DNA of 27,937 nucleotides from Tieghemiomyces parasiticus. Its lineage: Eukaryota; Kickxellomycota; Dimargaritomycetes; Dimargaritales; Dimargaritaceae. The position numbers and the translations under genes are program-made. Location of the stretch: assembly GCA_027575765.1 (NCBI GenBank), contig JANBPT010000626.1, forward strand, positions 1-27,937, written 5' to 3'. The notes below the pieces were generated by a model that did no database searches, had not been told where the DNA came from, and was given only the letters and a program-made list of their open reading frames with translations. Shown in pieces: positions 9,764-20,388 of this stretch (the first letter of the stretch is position 1; each line of letters starts with the position of its first letter).

Positions 9764-11082
9764 GCTTTTATTGAACCCCTTGATTTTATGTTGATCTTCG
9801 ATGAACACTGCCGTCGTCAATGAATGCCTGCATTTTTCCATCAGTATACTGTTGCGCGTCACTAAATTTTCGGTTTGATTAGTAGCGATTGTAATTGAAG
9901 ATGGGGTTATACCGGCGGCTGGGTCCAATGTGTAACGCTTGGTGACTCTGGTATAGCTCCAGTGTTGGTGGCTAGGCAACAGTAGTCGGAGTTGATGAAG
10001 CCCGCTAGGCAGGACGTAATGGAGGCTGTCCAACTAACGTCGAGCATTCGGGATGTTGAGGTCCTCCTCAGGAAGAGGTTAGACTTGTAGCTGGGTATTG
10101 ACTGGGCCTGATCGCACCGAGATTTCCTTCTTCTGAGCCAGAAACTTGGTAAGGGGTCACTCTTTTCCATATCATGGACAACCGTATTGAAGCTTTGGCG
10201 AGCGATCGACGACGGCCGGGTGGCGTCTCACTTTCACCCCCTAACATGAGCTGCTATCTCACCGTGCTAGATCTGCGGGCGACTAGAATTGCCAGTGCGA
10301 ATCGATTGAAATTAATCTAGGTTTAGTGGCTCCCCACTTTTATCATACGCTTACCACCCTCTCCGGTATGTTCGCAGATAGCTTCCCCCGTCGATATAGT
10401 GGGCGAATTCGCTCAGAACCGCTGTTGGTCAATGGACCTGCTCCAGCTGGTTGGGAAATCCAGCCTATGACCCAGGAACACGCGCCGGGTCGATTGATGT
10501 AGGTGCGCCGCTGTAGGCTGTAAGAGTGAGCTTAAGATTGGGGAGGGGAAAGTCGATCGCACTGAGTTGGACCATGAGCCGGCCGACGGCCTCAGTTTTA
10601 GAGTCCAGCGACATATTCTGTTACAAACTCAAGTCCATCCTTCAAGGGTGAATTACCGGCCTTCCAAATCCACCAATCCATTGCTCTACCGTTTACCCGC
10701 TCGCAGTTGATCCCTGTCTCGAAAAATGTTCAGAACCATCCACCCACTGACCGCTCTACTCATTACATGTTTCCATAGTGTACACGTACTGACATGACCG
10801 TCACTGGGGTTTGATGTGCATTAAGTTGACCCATGAAATTGGTCCTACCTACAGACGTCAAGTGTATACGGACGTATATAATCAATGCCCCCCGGGAGAT
10901 CCTGCCCTTTCATTGTCCAACCCCGTATCACGACCACCGCCGCTTTCTCTCTACACCTACCTTACATCTAGCTTCCGATCATACTGGCAGCCCCCGGCAC
11001 CACTGATGTACTCGCTCGGCAACCACTTCTACTTGTTCAGTACACCAGCCCTCATCCGAACCCTGCACTACTGATCCTCACC
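9764..11082. other. gene-free region downstream of MAK11
   Basis: No family was recognised in about 1.3 kb on either strand. Open frames here are short and without familiar motifs. A TATATAAT-like stretch near 10874-10880 and a C/T-rich stretch near 10920-10990 precede the small ORF at 11083 and could be its promoter and leader. Confidence 0.4.
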
Positions 11083-11286
11083 ATGGAAGTTGCCACTACC
11101 CAGCTGATGGTTCTGGCCGCCTGTCCATTAACTGTCATTGCTTGGAGTATACCCAATGAAATAAGCGTAGCACCACGGAAAGTTAAGGAGAAAGTAGGTG
11201 GCGAGAAAAGCCCCGAACCGCCTCGTGAATACGTCAAGATTGACAGTAAATATCGTCAGAAGAATTTCGGACACAGTATAGATTAA
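11083..11286 (+). CDS. candidate small protein, 67 residues, N-terminal hydrophobic segment
   Basis: A single-exon frame with a strong fungal start context (CTCACCATGG) and TAA stop. Residues about 7-22 are hydrophobic (LMVLAACPLTVIAW), fitting a signal peptide or a membrane anchor. The rest is charged, with KVKEKVGGEKSPEPPREYVK and a basic-polar end. A TATA-like sequence about 200 bp upstream and a pyrimidine-rich leader are consistent with a gene. I do not recognise the family. It may be a small secreted or single-span mitochondrial/ER protein, one exon of a larger gene, or chance. Confidence 0.3.
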   Translation: MEVATTQLMVLAACPLTVIAWSIPNEISVAPRKVKEKVGGEKSPEPPREYVKIDSKYRQKNFGHSID

Positions 11287-11731
11287 ATTTTACACTCTCT
11301 ACACCCGAGAGAACTACAGGGTCATTATTACCGCCAGACCAAACCCTAGTAAAGCTCCATCGATAAATCCATATATATATATATCAATTGTTGTTTACAG
11401 TTACTTTAATGGCTTGATCCTGGTTGGGTAGCAAAGGAGCCCTTTCCATATCCACGGGCCAGCTCCCGTTTTGTGGAAGAATCTTCCTGCATTAGTTAGC
11501 AAAAAATGACCGCTTGAGGCTCAACCACGGGGTCACCTGTATGGCGGGCAACACGTGGTACCGTCATTGATAGGCACTAAACACCCACCCCGTTCCGTCG
11601 ATTGAGCTGACCGTTAGCGTTAAGTAATCATCGGTGTCAACCAAGCCGTCCTCGGCCAGATGGTTCTTATTTGCGCCTTTTTTTAATAACCGACCCATTT
11701 GGAACCCGGAGGTTTAATTCTATACTAGCTT
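11287..11731. other. gene-free region 3' of CBP3, with AT microsatellite
   Basis: No coding signal recognised. An (AT)7 run is at 11371-11384. On the minus strand ATTAAA occurs at 11718-11713 and 11687-11682, that is 14 and 45 nt past the CBP3 stop; either could serve as its poly(A) signal. Confidence 0.45.
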
Positions 11732-12769
11732 CTAAAGGGGTAGATTGTTATCGGGCATGTCAAACTTGAAATAACCCCGGTGCAGGTCGTAAGAGGTGAG
11801 CGCGTCAAGGCGGAACAGCTGGGTGCGCACGTACTTGGTAAGGTAGGCGAGCTCTTGACCGCGGGCAACCCGGGTCTTGAAAACGTTACGCCACAGGGCG
11901 GCAGCCATGGCGGCGTCACCGCGGACGGTGGCCTCGTCGAAAGCCAGCAGACTACCACGGTAGTGTGCCAGAAGGTCCTTCAAGGACTGGTTGATCAGGC
12001 GGCCGCTAGTGATACCCATTTGGTGCATCCGTCCCTCGGCGTCATTGAAGAAATGGTTGACGAGTTCCTGCTGGATATTACGTCCGTTCTCCTCGTTACG
12101 GATGCGCACAATCATCATCCACACGTGCAGCTGCGTCACCGAAAACCAAGTTTGGTACGTGTCGGGCAGACCGAGGGTGTCGATGTAAAAGTCGCGGTAG
12201 TCCAGGTCCCGGCACCGCGTGTAAATGTTGGCTGAAATGGCGACGGCCGCGTAACGCGGTTTGTAACTCGAGAAGAGCTTACCGATGATCCGCGTCAACG
12301 TCTTGTTCTTAAATACCTTGTATTCGGTGGCCAGCAGCTCCGTCTCCTGGGGAACTTTGCGCTTGAGCGCCGTCTCGCGTACCCGTTGCTGGGCAGCGTC
12401 AGCACCCTTCTGGGTCGACAAAGAGGCCGTGAGGACCTTGTGGAGGGTAGAGGTTAAGGCCCAAGCCGCAGAGCGGGGAGGTGAAAGTGGGAGGGGCAGG
12501 CGAGTCGGAGGTCAGATCGAGGGGGAGAATGGCGGCGAATCGAGGGACCTCTGCTTACCGGTCTACCTTTGGTGTGTGCGATTTGGCCATTACGCTACGC
12601 GGTGTGCGCATAGCACCGACCTGAGAGGACATGTAAAATTCCAGGAGGAGGGAGGGCGGGAGATCGAACCTACCTTAAGGGGCTGCAATGAGCGCAGAGC
12701 TAGGGCGGTGGTTAATCGGGAATCCACCGATACTGCCGACGGGCGGAGTAGGCGCAGGGTGGTAGCCAT
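11732..12769 (-). CDS. CBP3: ubiquinol-cytochrome c chaperone Cbp3 (UQCC1 family)
   Basis: Exon 1 is 12769-12674 and exon 2 is 12436-11732, joined in phase 0 (donor GTAGGT, acceptor CAAG) to 266 residues. Family knowledge: with Cbp6, Cbp3 binds the mitochondrial ribosome tunnel and newly made cytochrome b, and is needed to assemble complex III. Exon 1 encodes a typical mitochondrial leader, MATTLRLLRPSAVSVDSRLT, rich in Arg/Ser/Leu and without acids apart from one Asp. Exon 2 carries the chaperone domain with SANIYTRCRDLDYRDFYIDT, LPDTYQTWFSVTQLHVWMM, a segment with GRNIQQELVNHFFNDAEGRM and WRNVFKTRVARGQELAYLTK. No in-frame ATG begins exon 2, which supports the two-exon model. It is shorter than yeast Cbp3 (335) but near human UQCC1 (299). 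Confidence 0.9.
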
Positions 12770-13411
12770 GGTTTCGATGAAGGTGGGAAATGCCGAACAG
12801 ACGGTAAAAGGTGGAATCAACGGAAACGGAGATAATGAAGGGAGCGACAGAGTGAATCACAGGCGGTGATACAAGGTGAGTAAAGCAAGTGGGTCGGTCG
12901 TTTCACAAGGGCTAGGCAAGTACCCAAACTCCGCACTAAGCTGCAAAGTATGAAGGATGGGTTGAGTGGAGAAGCGCTGGATAAGATGTCTAAGCCTGCT
13001 AGCGAAGCCGTTCAGGGTCTATGTGGTCCAGAAGGTATGGCCCGTGGCGTTTCGCCTCCTCGCCCGTTTTACATTAGTCCAGCTGTGACGGCTGCGCCTG
13101 AAACCTCTGCCCGTCTCTTCCCCTCACACCAGTACTTTGAGATATCAATCACCGCCAGTAAACTCACAAGGTATCCGACGGGGTTTATGGTGAACTGTCA
13201 GTGCTGATGACCTGAGGGCAGTCCTGCCTTCCACACACACACTACACTGTCCAATCCCATTGACAAGGTAAAACTACAAGTCACTTTATTACCTCCAACG
13301 GTAAAACAAGATAAATCTACTTGCAGCCTCTAGTGCGCACCGGGTAGTCTATCCAATCGACGGGTTAAAGGGTTTGGGGCGAATAAGGTGGAAAAAGTGA
13401 GGGGCTGTATA
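12770..13411. other. intergenic region between CBP3 start and phosphatase 3' end
   Basis: This contains the CBP3 promoter and the phosphatase 3' UTR, including AATAAA at 13290-13285 (-). No coding sequence recognised; a plus-strand frame at 12950-13207 has no familiar motif. Confidence 0.5.
13285..13290 (-). promoter_or_regulatory. polyadenylation signal AATAAA, phosphatase gene
   Basis: AATAAA on the minus strand, about 120 nt past the phosphatase stop; role inferred from position. Confidence 0.45.
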
Positions 13412-15450
13412 CTATGATGCGTCAGTGATCACCACCGATTTGGTGCCCGTATCATGGCGGTTCTGCAGCTTCCCTATATCGCCCTCCTCACCAGTCCCCG
13501 CTAACGACATGTCAGAACTGTGGTTCCTGAGCATCTGAGTGTAGCCCCCCTCCCTGGTCTCCGCCGACGAGAGGTCGGAACCGTGGTTCCTAAGCTTCCG
13601 AATGTCGCCCTCCTCAGGGACCAGGGACCCGGCGACTGGTTGGCGGGCTTCGCTAGGACCACCTAGCGCCGTATGTACCAATAGGTTCTCCCGGATCCGC
13701 TCTTGGTTGCGCTTAGTGATACCGATGAGTTCCATGTAATACGAGGCGCCCTGGTAGACTTTGCGAAGGTGCTTGAGTGTCTCCGCCATGGCCTCGGGTG
13801 GGGCGTCGGCAAAGTCGTCGGGCATCCCAGTGCCGCGCATGTCGGATTTAATCTCTTCAATCTTGTCCTTCATAAGCTCGCGTGTCTTGGCGTAGTCGTC
13901 CACGATGATCCGGTCGTCCACGCCGAGTAGGGAAAGTATCAGGGCTATGACAATGCCTGTGCGGTCCTTGCCGTGCGAGCAGTGCACCAAGATGGGGTAG
14001 TTGTGTGGGTTGCAGAATACCTTGAGCGTCCGCGCGATCTCGCGGGCAGAGTAGGTTAGGAGGGCGTTGTAGAAGCCTGTGAGGCCGACAACCTGGAAGA
14101 TCTCCCGGCCCACAGTGTCCAGCATCTGCTGCTTCATACCGCGAAGCTGGTAGTAAGCCAGTTTACTGTGCGAGTTGGTGAAGTGGGCAAGGGAGGAGGA
14201 GAGGGTACAGGTAAAGGTTAACTGATTAGCTATGGGACTTCAAAAGTCGACTGGGATGCGCTTCATTTGGCAAATTCCCGACGATAAAAATTGGCTGAAC
14301 CTACCTCTTGGTGCTAAACTTGGCCTTCTTGAATACGAAACCGTAGCGGAACCGTGGACCGATCAGATTGATGTTGTACCGCTTCTGCTTCACGACGGGC
14401 TTGAGCCCTAGGGGCAGGCTGATGTCCTCCTTGCGGAGGCGGGTCTTGTGCTTCCGGTCGGCCAGGGGTCGAGACGGGGGAGACACCCGCGACGACGCGG
14501 TGGACAGCTCGCTTTCGGTCTCCGAGGGGGGCTCGGTCAGCGGCTCTGTGATCTCCTCAGAGACATCGATATTGTCGGGATGGGGTAGGCTAGAGATGGG
14601 CGAAAACTGTACAGATAGCGGCGCCGTGTATGGAAGGGTGAGAAGATAGCGTGAGCTCGCTGCTGTTCAATACACAGGGCTGTCCTATACTAACTCAGAG
14701 GCCAGTACGGGAAGTAACGGGGCCCTAAAAAGAGCGAGTGTGAAAGAAAGGAATCACTGTCTCGGAGGAGCACTCACCACTGCTGCTGCCGCGAGCGGAA
14801 ATTCGTCGTACCACGAATTCTCCTCGTCGTTATCGTTGCCTTCGATTCTAAACGGTGGCGACATCGACATGGTATGTTTAGGAGCATAAGCCGTATAGGG
14901 GCAGGGGTAATGAGGTTAGCGAGACCCAAAGAGGGGGTGAAAGTTGGTGCAATACTAATCAAGCCAGAAACTGCAGGATACGGACCAGGGTCATGATCAA
15001 ACGGCCCTTACTTACTCGGAACGTAGGTCAATGATGGTCTTGATGCCGATATTTTTAGTAATGTGTTCGAGGTCACTTTCCGTGGCCTTGTCTGTATTCC
15101 GGGTACGGTCATAGCACAAAATGTTTCGATTTAACGACTGACCATGCGTAATTCACAGCCAGTTATACCAGACAGTTTCTTACTGTACGTTCTCCCATTG
15201 CCGGTCGATATTTAACGGGCTATCGCATCAGCGAGTCCGTCTTCTTAGCTGCACGGTCGAAGACCTGGCAATTAGAGCACTTACCTGGACGGGCGGACCG
15301 GAAAAGCATGCGTGGCTTAATGGGGACCCGTTTAGTGCCTTCTAATCCCAGCTTTTTGGAAGATTCGTACACGGAGCAGGCCACATCGCGGAAGTTGGAA
15401 ATCCGCTGGAAGCAGTAGCTGTCGAAACTGGTACTGGAATTGCTCGACAT
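13412..15450 (-). CDS. Cys-based protein tyrosine phosphatase (Y_phosphatase3-like), five exons
   Basis: Exons 15450-15285, 15091-15016, 14847-14778, 14606-14305 and 14165-13412 join in frame to 455 residues. The N-terminus has ISNFRDVACS and MLFRSARP. Exon 2 gives DKATESDLEHITKNIGIKT followed by IIDLRSE. The catalytic P-loop is VHCSHGKDRTGIVIALILS, with nucleophile C267 and R273. This arrangement is that of fungal tyrosine phosphatases of the Y_phosphatase3 (PF13350) type, some members of which also act on phosphoinositides. Residues about 105-170 form an acidic Ser/Pro/Glu-rich insert before the conserved KRYNINLIGPRF stretch, making the protein longer than the usual 250-330. The C-terminus carries a 21-residue tandem repeat from residue 389. 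The in vivo substrate cannot be told from sequence. The short middle exons (70-76 nt) are the least certain part of the model. Confidence 0.85.
13445..13615 (-). repeat. 21-residue (63-bp) tandem repeat at the phosphatase C-terminus
   Basis: Units begin at 13615, 13552 and 13489 (minus strand). The first two are full 63-bp units and the third is partial. Shared protein features are EEGDI at the start of units 1 and 3, then K/M-L-R/Q-N-H/R and SSD or GSD in units 1 and 2. The DNA shares GTGGTTCCT (plus strand) in units 1 and 2 and CGCCCTCCTC in units 1 and 3. Confidence 0.8.
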
Positions 15451-16823
15451 TGCCGCTACGAAAAGCCGACAAAGGTGTGTAAAGTGTGTGCGCAAACTGG
15501 GCGGCCGGGTAGGAGGGGGGCCGCGCACCGTGGTATGAAGACAAGCAGGAGCAGTAACCAGATTGGGCACGGTAGAATGAGACCAGTGGTCAAGCCGTGT
15601 GGGCTGCAATGGGCTATGGCTCGAAAGGGCGAAGGGGAGGCACAACGAAACGCACCAGATGCGCAGCGCTAGTTAAAGCAGAAGAGGAGAACAAGGGCTT
15701 ATGGCCGGTTAAACTTCAAGAATATTCGTGAAGAGTCGCGTGTTACTTTTACGGAGGCACTTCCCCACGAGGGACCCAGTGTATGGCACTGCAACCTACG
15801 GGCGTCACAGGTTACCCTCTAGCCACCCTTTAAGCGCCGAACACCCTTCAAAAGTATGTCATGGTCCATCCTATGATGCCAGGTTGAAATGTAGATAGTT
15901 CCAAGCCGCATATCCCACGATGAGGGTGGGGGGCTACATAGGGCTGCAGACGGTGCTGGAGTGTGGCTGTCGGCCATTGACAGCTCAAGACTATTCCGCC
16001 GAGAGTTTTATCACATGTGCCTTACCTAACAGGTAGAGTAAATGGTAATGGGGGTTACGACAGGATGCGATATAGTTGGAGAACGGTCAAGAAGAGGACT
16101 AGGCCAACCAGCCAGTGAGCTATGGCACCTTTTTGGGGGCGATGTACACAAGGTGGTACCGCCAGCTGTGGGCCTAGCGATCGATCGTATCGAGCAGGGG
16201 GGGCTTCAGGTTGGGTAGACAGAAAACGACGTGACAGCGCCTCACATTACCCGTGTAGGGCGCGCTTGACTATCGCCAATCAAAGACCGCGGGGCTGGTT
16301 TCGCCGACGGTCTTGGCATGCAAAATGGGCGTCTCGCCCGAAGGGGGCGGTCGCAATGTGAAACCAGGTAGCTGAAATGGGTGGAGTGATAAGCTGTACC
16401 AGGTTGACTACACCCCACAACCAGGCGGGTCTCGGCTTCGAGCTCCCGGAATACGGCGTGTAGATGTGTTACCACCGCTCCTGTTTCGGCCCACGCCCTC
16501 GCCACATGAAATCGATCCTTCCTTTTGCGGATTTACTGCACTTTTTTTAGGGAGGTGATACACCGGCAAACCGGGCCTAGCTTAGCCTTTTCACGGCCAG
16601 TCCGTTTAGTCAGGGACACGGGTCCATGCAGCCAATTGGGTGGGCATCGTGTGGGAGGTGATGTGCCCTAGACCCCAGCTACAACTGCGCTTAATCTCAC
16701 ATTGTCCATCGCAGGTATGAGTGTCGCTTGAATAATTCATTGTTGAAATATGGTCTTCTCTCGATATTACCCGGGTTACAGGGCGCTAAGCCTCCGCCTC
16801 CTCCCTTCTCCATTGAATTAGCA
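15451..16823. other. gene-free region between phosphatase start and PEX12 3' end
   Basis: It should hold the phosphatase promoter (from 15451 upward) and the PEX12 3' UTR. I read both strands for familiar protein motifs and tRNA B boxes and found none. Frames at 16122-16361 (+) and 16242-16505 (-) look like chance. Confidence 0.45.
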
Positions 16824-18297
16824 TCACGTACTGGAGTACAAGTGGGCCACCTGGTCGGTCTGGGCGGGAATCCAGGTCACGGGACATCGCCGGTTCAGCT
16901 CGACGTATTTGTGCAGGCATGGGTAGCAGCAGGCATAGCCTGAGTTGGGTAGGACGGCTGGGTTGGTACGTGACTCGCGGCATACGGGGCAGACGAGTGG
17001 ATCATCTGGGATCTGGAAGCCTTCGGGGTGGGGCTATCGAGACGCGCAAATGGCAGCAGAGACAACGAGTAAAAAAGAGTGGGTTTAGCCATTGCTGTCT
17101 GGCAAGGCGGGCCAAGTGCTTCGGACGGACCCTTTACGTTGTTACGTTGGTTGCGCCAATGTAAAAGGCAGCCCCCTTAAAAAAGCTTACCTTGAGGGGC
17201 GCGGGTGCCGGGGGAATGGGTAGATATTTAGATGCCTTGTATAGATCGCTCGCGTACCACCACTCGAGGAACCGGAAGAACAGGACGGAAGTGGGAAGGA
17301 TGACATTGAGAAGGTTAAGTGGCAGCTCGGTGAGCCATGCCAGCAAGTGGCGGACCCGCTGAAGAGGCGTGCTATCGCGGCCGAGTGGGCCGTCGCCGCT
17401 AGCGAACCCGCCCAGCGCCAGGTTTTGCATGTCGGCATAATCCTCATGAGTCATGCGCTGTATTTCAAGGCCCATGAGGTGCAGCCACGGTGAATAATAC
17501 CGAGTTCTGCCCAAGAGGTAGGCCAGACTGTAACCAAGCGGAAGCAAATGGTAAGCAGCATGCAGATACGGATAACTGGCCAAGAAAGCCTCCCTAATCC
17601 AGGTCCGGAGACGGGCGGCCAGGGGCGGGGCAGCAGCCAGGTCAGCGTTATCGCTTGGTGTTCGCCCGCGGTTACTGAACAGGAACGCCACGGCTGCGCC
17701 GCCGCCGCCGTGTCGCTCGTAGAGAAGATCCAGCTTGGCCTTGAGATACGGTACGACGACCAGCAACACGAGCGATTTAGTGACGTCCCGGCCGCTGAGT
17801 TTGCGCCCGGTTCGCGCCGAGTCGGTACTAGCCCGCTTGAGACCGTAGATGTTCTCGGTGAACGAGGACCCAAACTTGCGGAGATAGTGCCGCTCCACCA
17901 TCAGCATCAGCAGGGCGAAGGCCTCGTCTTGCCTATTAACCAGACGTAACAGGTAGCGCGGGTAGCGTTGGGCGTAGATCTAAAGTTGACAAAAATGATT
18001 GACCGGCGTGGTCAAGCTGAGAGCCTGCGTTAGAGTCGAAAACGGTGGGTATGTACTGGCCTTTCAGCGTCGCTCCCTTCCTCCTCCTAACGGCGTTCCG
18101 TGAATAGGACCACTTCCAGTTCTGGGGCCTGGTAAACTCGGGGAATTCGCGGTCATCTACGGGGTAGGAATACTTACCGAGAGGGCGTATACGAGAGCCG
18201 GTTTGAATAGACTGGCCATCTTCTCCTGGGCGAAAAGCTCGAAGAGAGACGGCCGGGAGGCCGTCCCCGAACCGAGTACGTCGCTCATGAACTCCAT
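16824..18297 (-). CDS. PEX12: peroxisome assembly RING protein Pex12
   Basis: Exons 18297-18178, 17979-17191 and 17012-16824 join in phase 0 to 365 residues (human PEX12 is 359). Family knowledge: Pex2, Pex10 and Pex12 form the peroxisomal membrane ubiquitin ligase/retrotranslocation channel that ubiquitinates and recycles the import receptor Pex5. The N-terminus contains RPSLFELFAQEKMASLFKPA, a Pex12 hallmark. Exon 2 carries the membrane domain with HYLRKFGSSFTENIYGLKR, hydrophobic stretches LVLLVVVPYLKAKLDLLYER and LLNVILPTSVLFFRFLEWWY. The C-terminal RING is degenerate, as usual for Pex12: C311, C314, C331/C332, C335 and C346 followed by PVT. ATG 18297 is chosen; a second ATG three codons later is possible. 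The phase-0 acceptor TTTAG opens exon 2 at IYAQRYPRYLLRLV. Confidence 0.94.
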
Positions 18298-18982
18298 GGT
18301 GTTAGGCCGATGTCGATGGGAGGGGATAGCGTTATGGGCAGGCACTAAAGGCTGGGCCACAGCGTCGCGTTGCAGTAGGAAAATAGTTCATGAATGAACA
18401 ATGAGGAGACGAAGCGTAAGGTAAAGCGTAATTAAGCAAGGCGGGTATGAACGGCCTTGGCAGTCATGGGCGTAGAGACCTACAATGCCATTACCCACAG
18501 ACCATGGCCCGTCCCCCAGGTCCGGAATCCCACTTCTCTCGCTAACAGCGGCGGGCGTGTGAGCATTCGGTGACCTAGGACCGGATCAGCTGGCTCGTGA
18601 CTCGTTCTACATTATGCCCCCCCTCTATACTCACACATTTATAGGGTAAAGGGTGCTCCGGCGGAAGGCTCCCTAGCCATGGCTAGTTACGAGCACACAA
18701 CCCCGTACCTGTTAAATTTACATACTTGAGACCAATGCTGGATCGAAATCCCTACCACATCGAAATTGCCGGCCCACTTTCTGACGATACGGATGTCCTC
18801 AGCACAATACAGTTTTAGCCATTGGGGTACAATCTTACAGCCTGTCAGTAACCCCTTTGCTAACGTGGAGTATACCAATTTCATCACTGAATCCCCTTTT
18901 GTATAACTAATACGACCAAGATTGTTTCATCTACTTATACATACTTTTTCCCAACTCCGCATTATCAACAAGATTTGTCACG

Positions 18983-19253
18983 TATGCCAGTATCCGAAAG
19001 CTGAAGTTCCATAGAACCCTGCAAGCCACCGCAACTCCACACAGGAACAAGCACCACTCCCTTAACGCCAACGATTGACCATGACTAACTACCGAGATCC
19101 AATCAAGACTCAATCCCCCACACATTTTCCAGCTATATAAGCCCACAAACCCAACTACTGATGTCTTTAACTTATCTTTTATCTAGCTTGCACGCATCAC
19201 AATAAACCACCCCTTGGGGTCTCGCCTACCACATTAAGTAAGTTACGGTTTTA
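18983..19253 (-). repeat. inverted repeat arm A (decayed mobile element)
   Basis: Read on the minus strand, this segment aligns over about 270 nt with the plus strand at 20112-20388. Identical blocks include GTGGTTTATTGTGAT, AAATGTGTGGGG, TAGTTAGTCAT, TGCTTGTTCCTGTGTGG and GCTTGCAGGGTTCT, in the same order with small indels. Arm A retains several CpG dinucleotides where arm B has TpG. It includes a TATATA sequence near 19134-19139. Confidence 0.85.
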
Positions 19254-20111
19254 TCAGACATCCTTTTTATTTGGCGTGATGTCGTCTCCATCTGAACAGG
19301 AACCTATATAATAAGGCTTGGGATCCACGCCTAGGTAGGGATTTATGGCCAGTGGGTATTGTTAGCGGCCTTTAAAGGTGATCAAGAGTATCAACGTGGG
19401 AAAGAACTGCATGCTAATAGAAGACAGCGCTTCAAAAAATAATTACTATATTCTATATGACCATGGTCTGTTTATACACGGTACTGGTTAACTGAGTAGG
19501 GCACTCTGAGTCTGACAACCCTTCCGCATGTCATCTCTTCCAATATCATTTTGCCGACCATTAGGATGATTGGCTCCCAAACTTGTGGCCATACCCTTCA
19601 TCTCTGGCGCAGTTAACATCCCGCTGCTGACCTGTAGAAGTATTGTCAGATGTCTACTCGTGGTGTTAAATCTGCACGGGTGGTTGCAGCAATGAGTGGG
19701 GCAGAGCACATTATAATAACAGCCACATATAAAAGATACAAGTATCCAGTTGTACATTAGTTTAATATATATATCTACATTCTGGCCTTACCATCCATAC
19801 CTCCTTTCTTTGGAACTACGCTTCCCCTGGATGCCTCCTGTTCTGCAAGACTAGAGTGTGTAAATGACAAGAGGAAATTCCTCTATCTTGACCTGTAGTA
19901 CACTTACAGTTTGATTATTACTTTTTTTGGTACTAAGGCGCACCGAGACGGCCGAAATTCACAATCAAGAATTGCACCATTGGTGCATCTATAGTGTCAT
20001 CCTGTCTCTAACTAATTATGACTGCTGCCGGACCAACAACGCTTACCTAAATTTTTGATACTGATATTATTTGCATTCTTGTGCTCAGAAGCCTACAGCG
20101 GAACTATTTTA

Positions 20112-20388
20112 AAACCAGGGCTGAAGTATTGTGGTTAGTGAGACCCCCAAGGAGTGGTTTATTGTGATATGTGCAAGATAGAGAAAAGTAAGAAAGACAT
20201 TAGTAGCTAGGTTTATAGGCTTATATGGCTGGGAAATGTGTGGGGAATTGGGTCTTAGTAGTTAGTCATGAAGGGTTATTGGTGTACTTGCCCTGGCCAA
20301 TCGTAGGTGTTAAGAAGGTGTGCTTGTTCCTGTGTGGTGCTGTGGTAGCTTGCAGGGTTCTGTGGAATATCAGCATTTGAATACTGAC
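20112..20388 (+). repeat. inverted repeat arm B (decayed mobile element)
   Basis: The plus-strand partner of 19253-18983. Most mismatches with arm A are transitions, and at least five CpG sites of arm A read TpG here. It contains an extra block around 20271-20298 (between TAGTCAT and CCAATCG) missing from arm A, while arm A has its own extra GATTGGATCTCG. Confidence 0.85.

Larger units (their letters stand above)
18983..20388. mobile_element. possible degenerate element with long inverted repeats
   Basis: Two arms of about 270 bp in opposite orientation flank about 860 bp (19254-20111). The geometry fits a foldback or long-terminal-inverted-repeat DNA element. Equally it may be two independently inserted copies (for example solo LTR pieces) of one repeat family. 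No transposase, integrase or reverse transcriptase motif was seen in the spacer, and no target-site duplication could be fixed by eye because the outer ends are blurred. Confidence 0.4.

Noticed and set aside
12655..12673. GGTTCGATCTCC on the minus strand resembling a tRNA B box
   Set aside because: It is the 5' end of the CBP3 intron; there is no A box or cloverleaf around it.
18687..19146. Minus-strand frames in the A+T-rich island as real genes
   Set aside because: One overlaps repeat arm A, whose partner arm B does not keep the frame, and neither shows a known domain.
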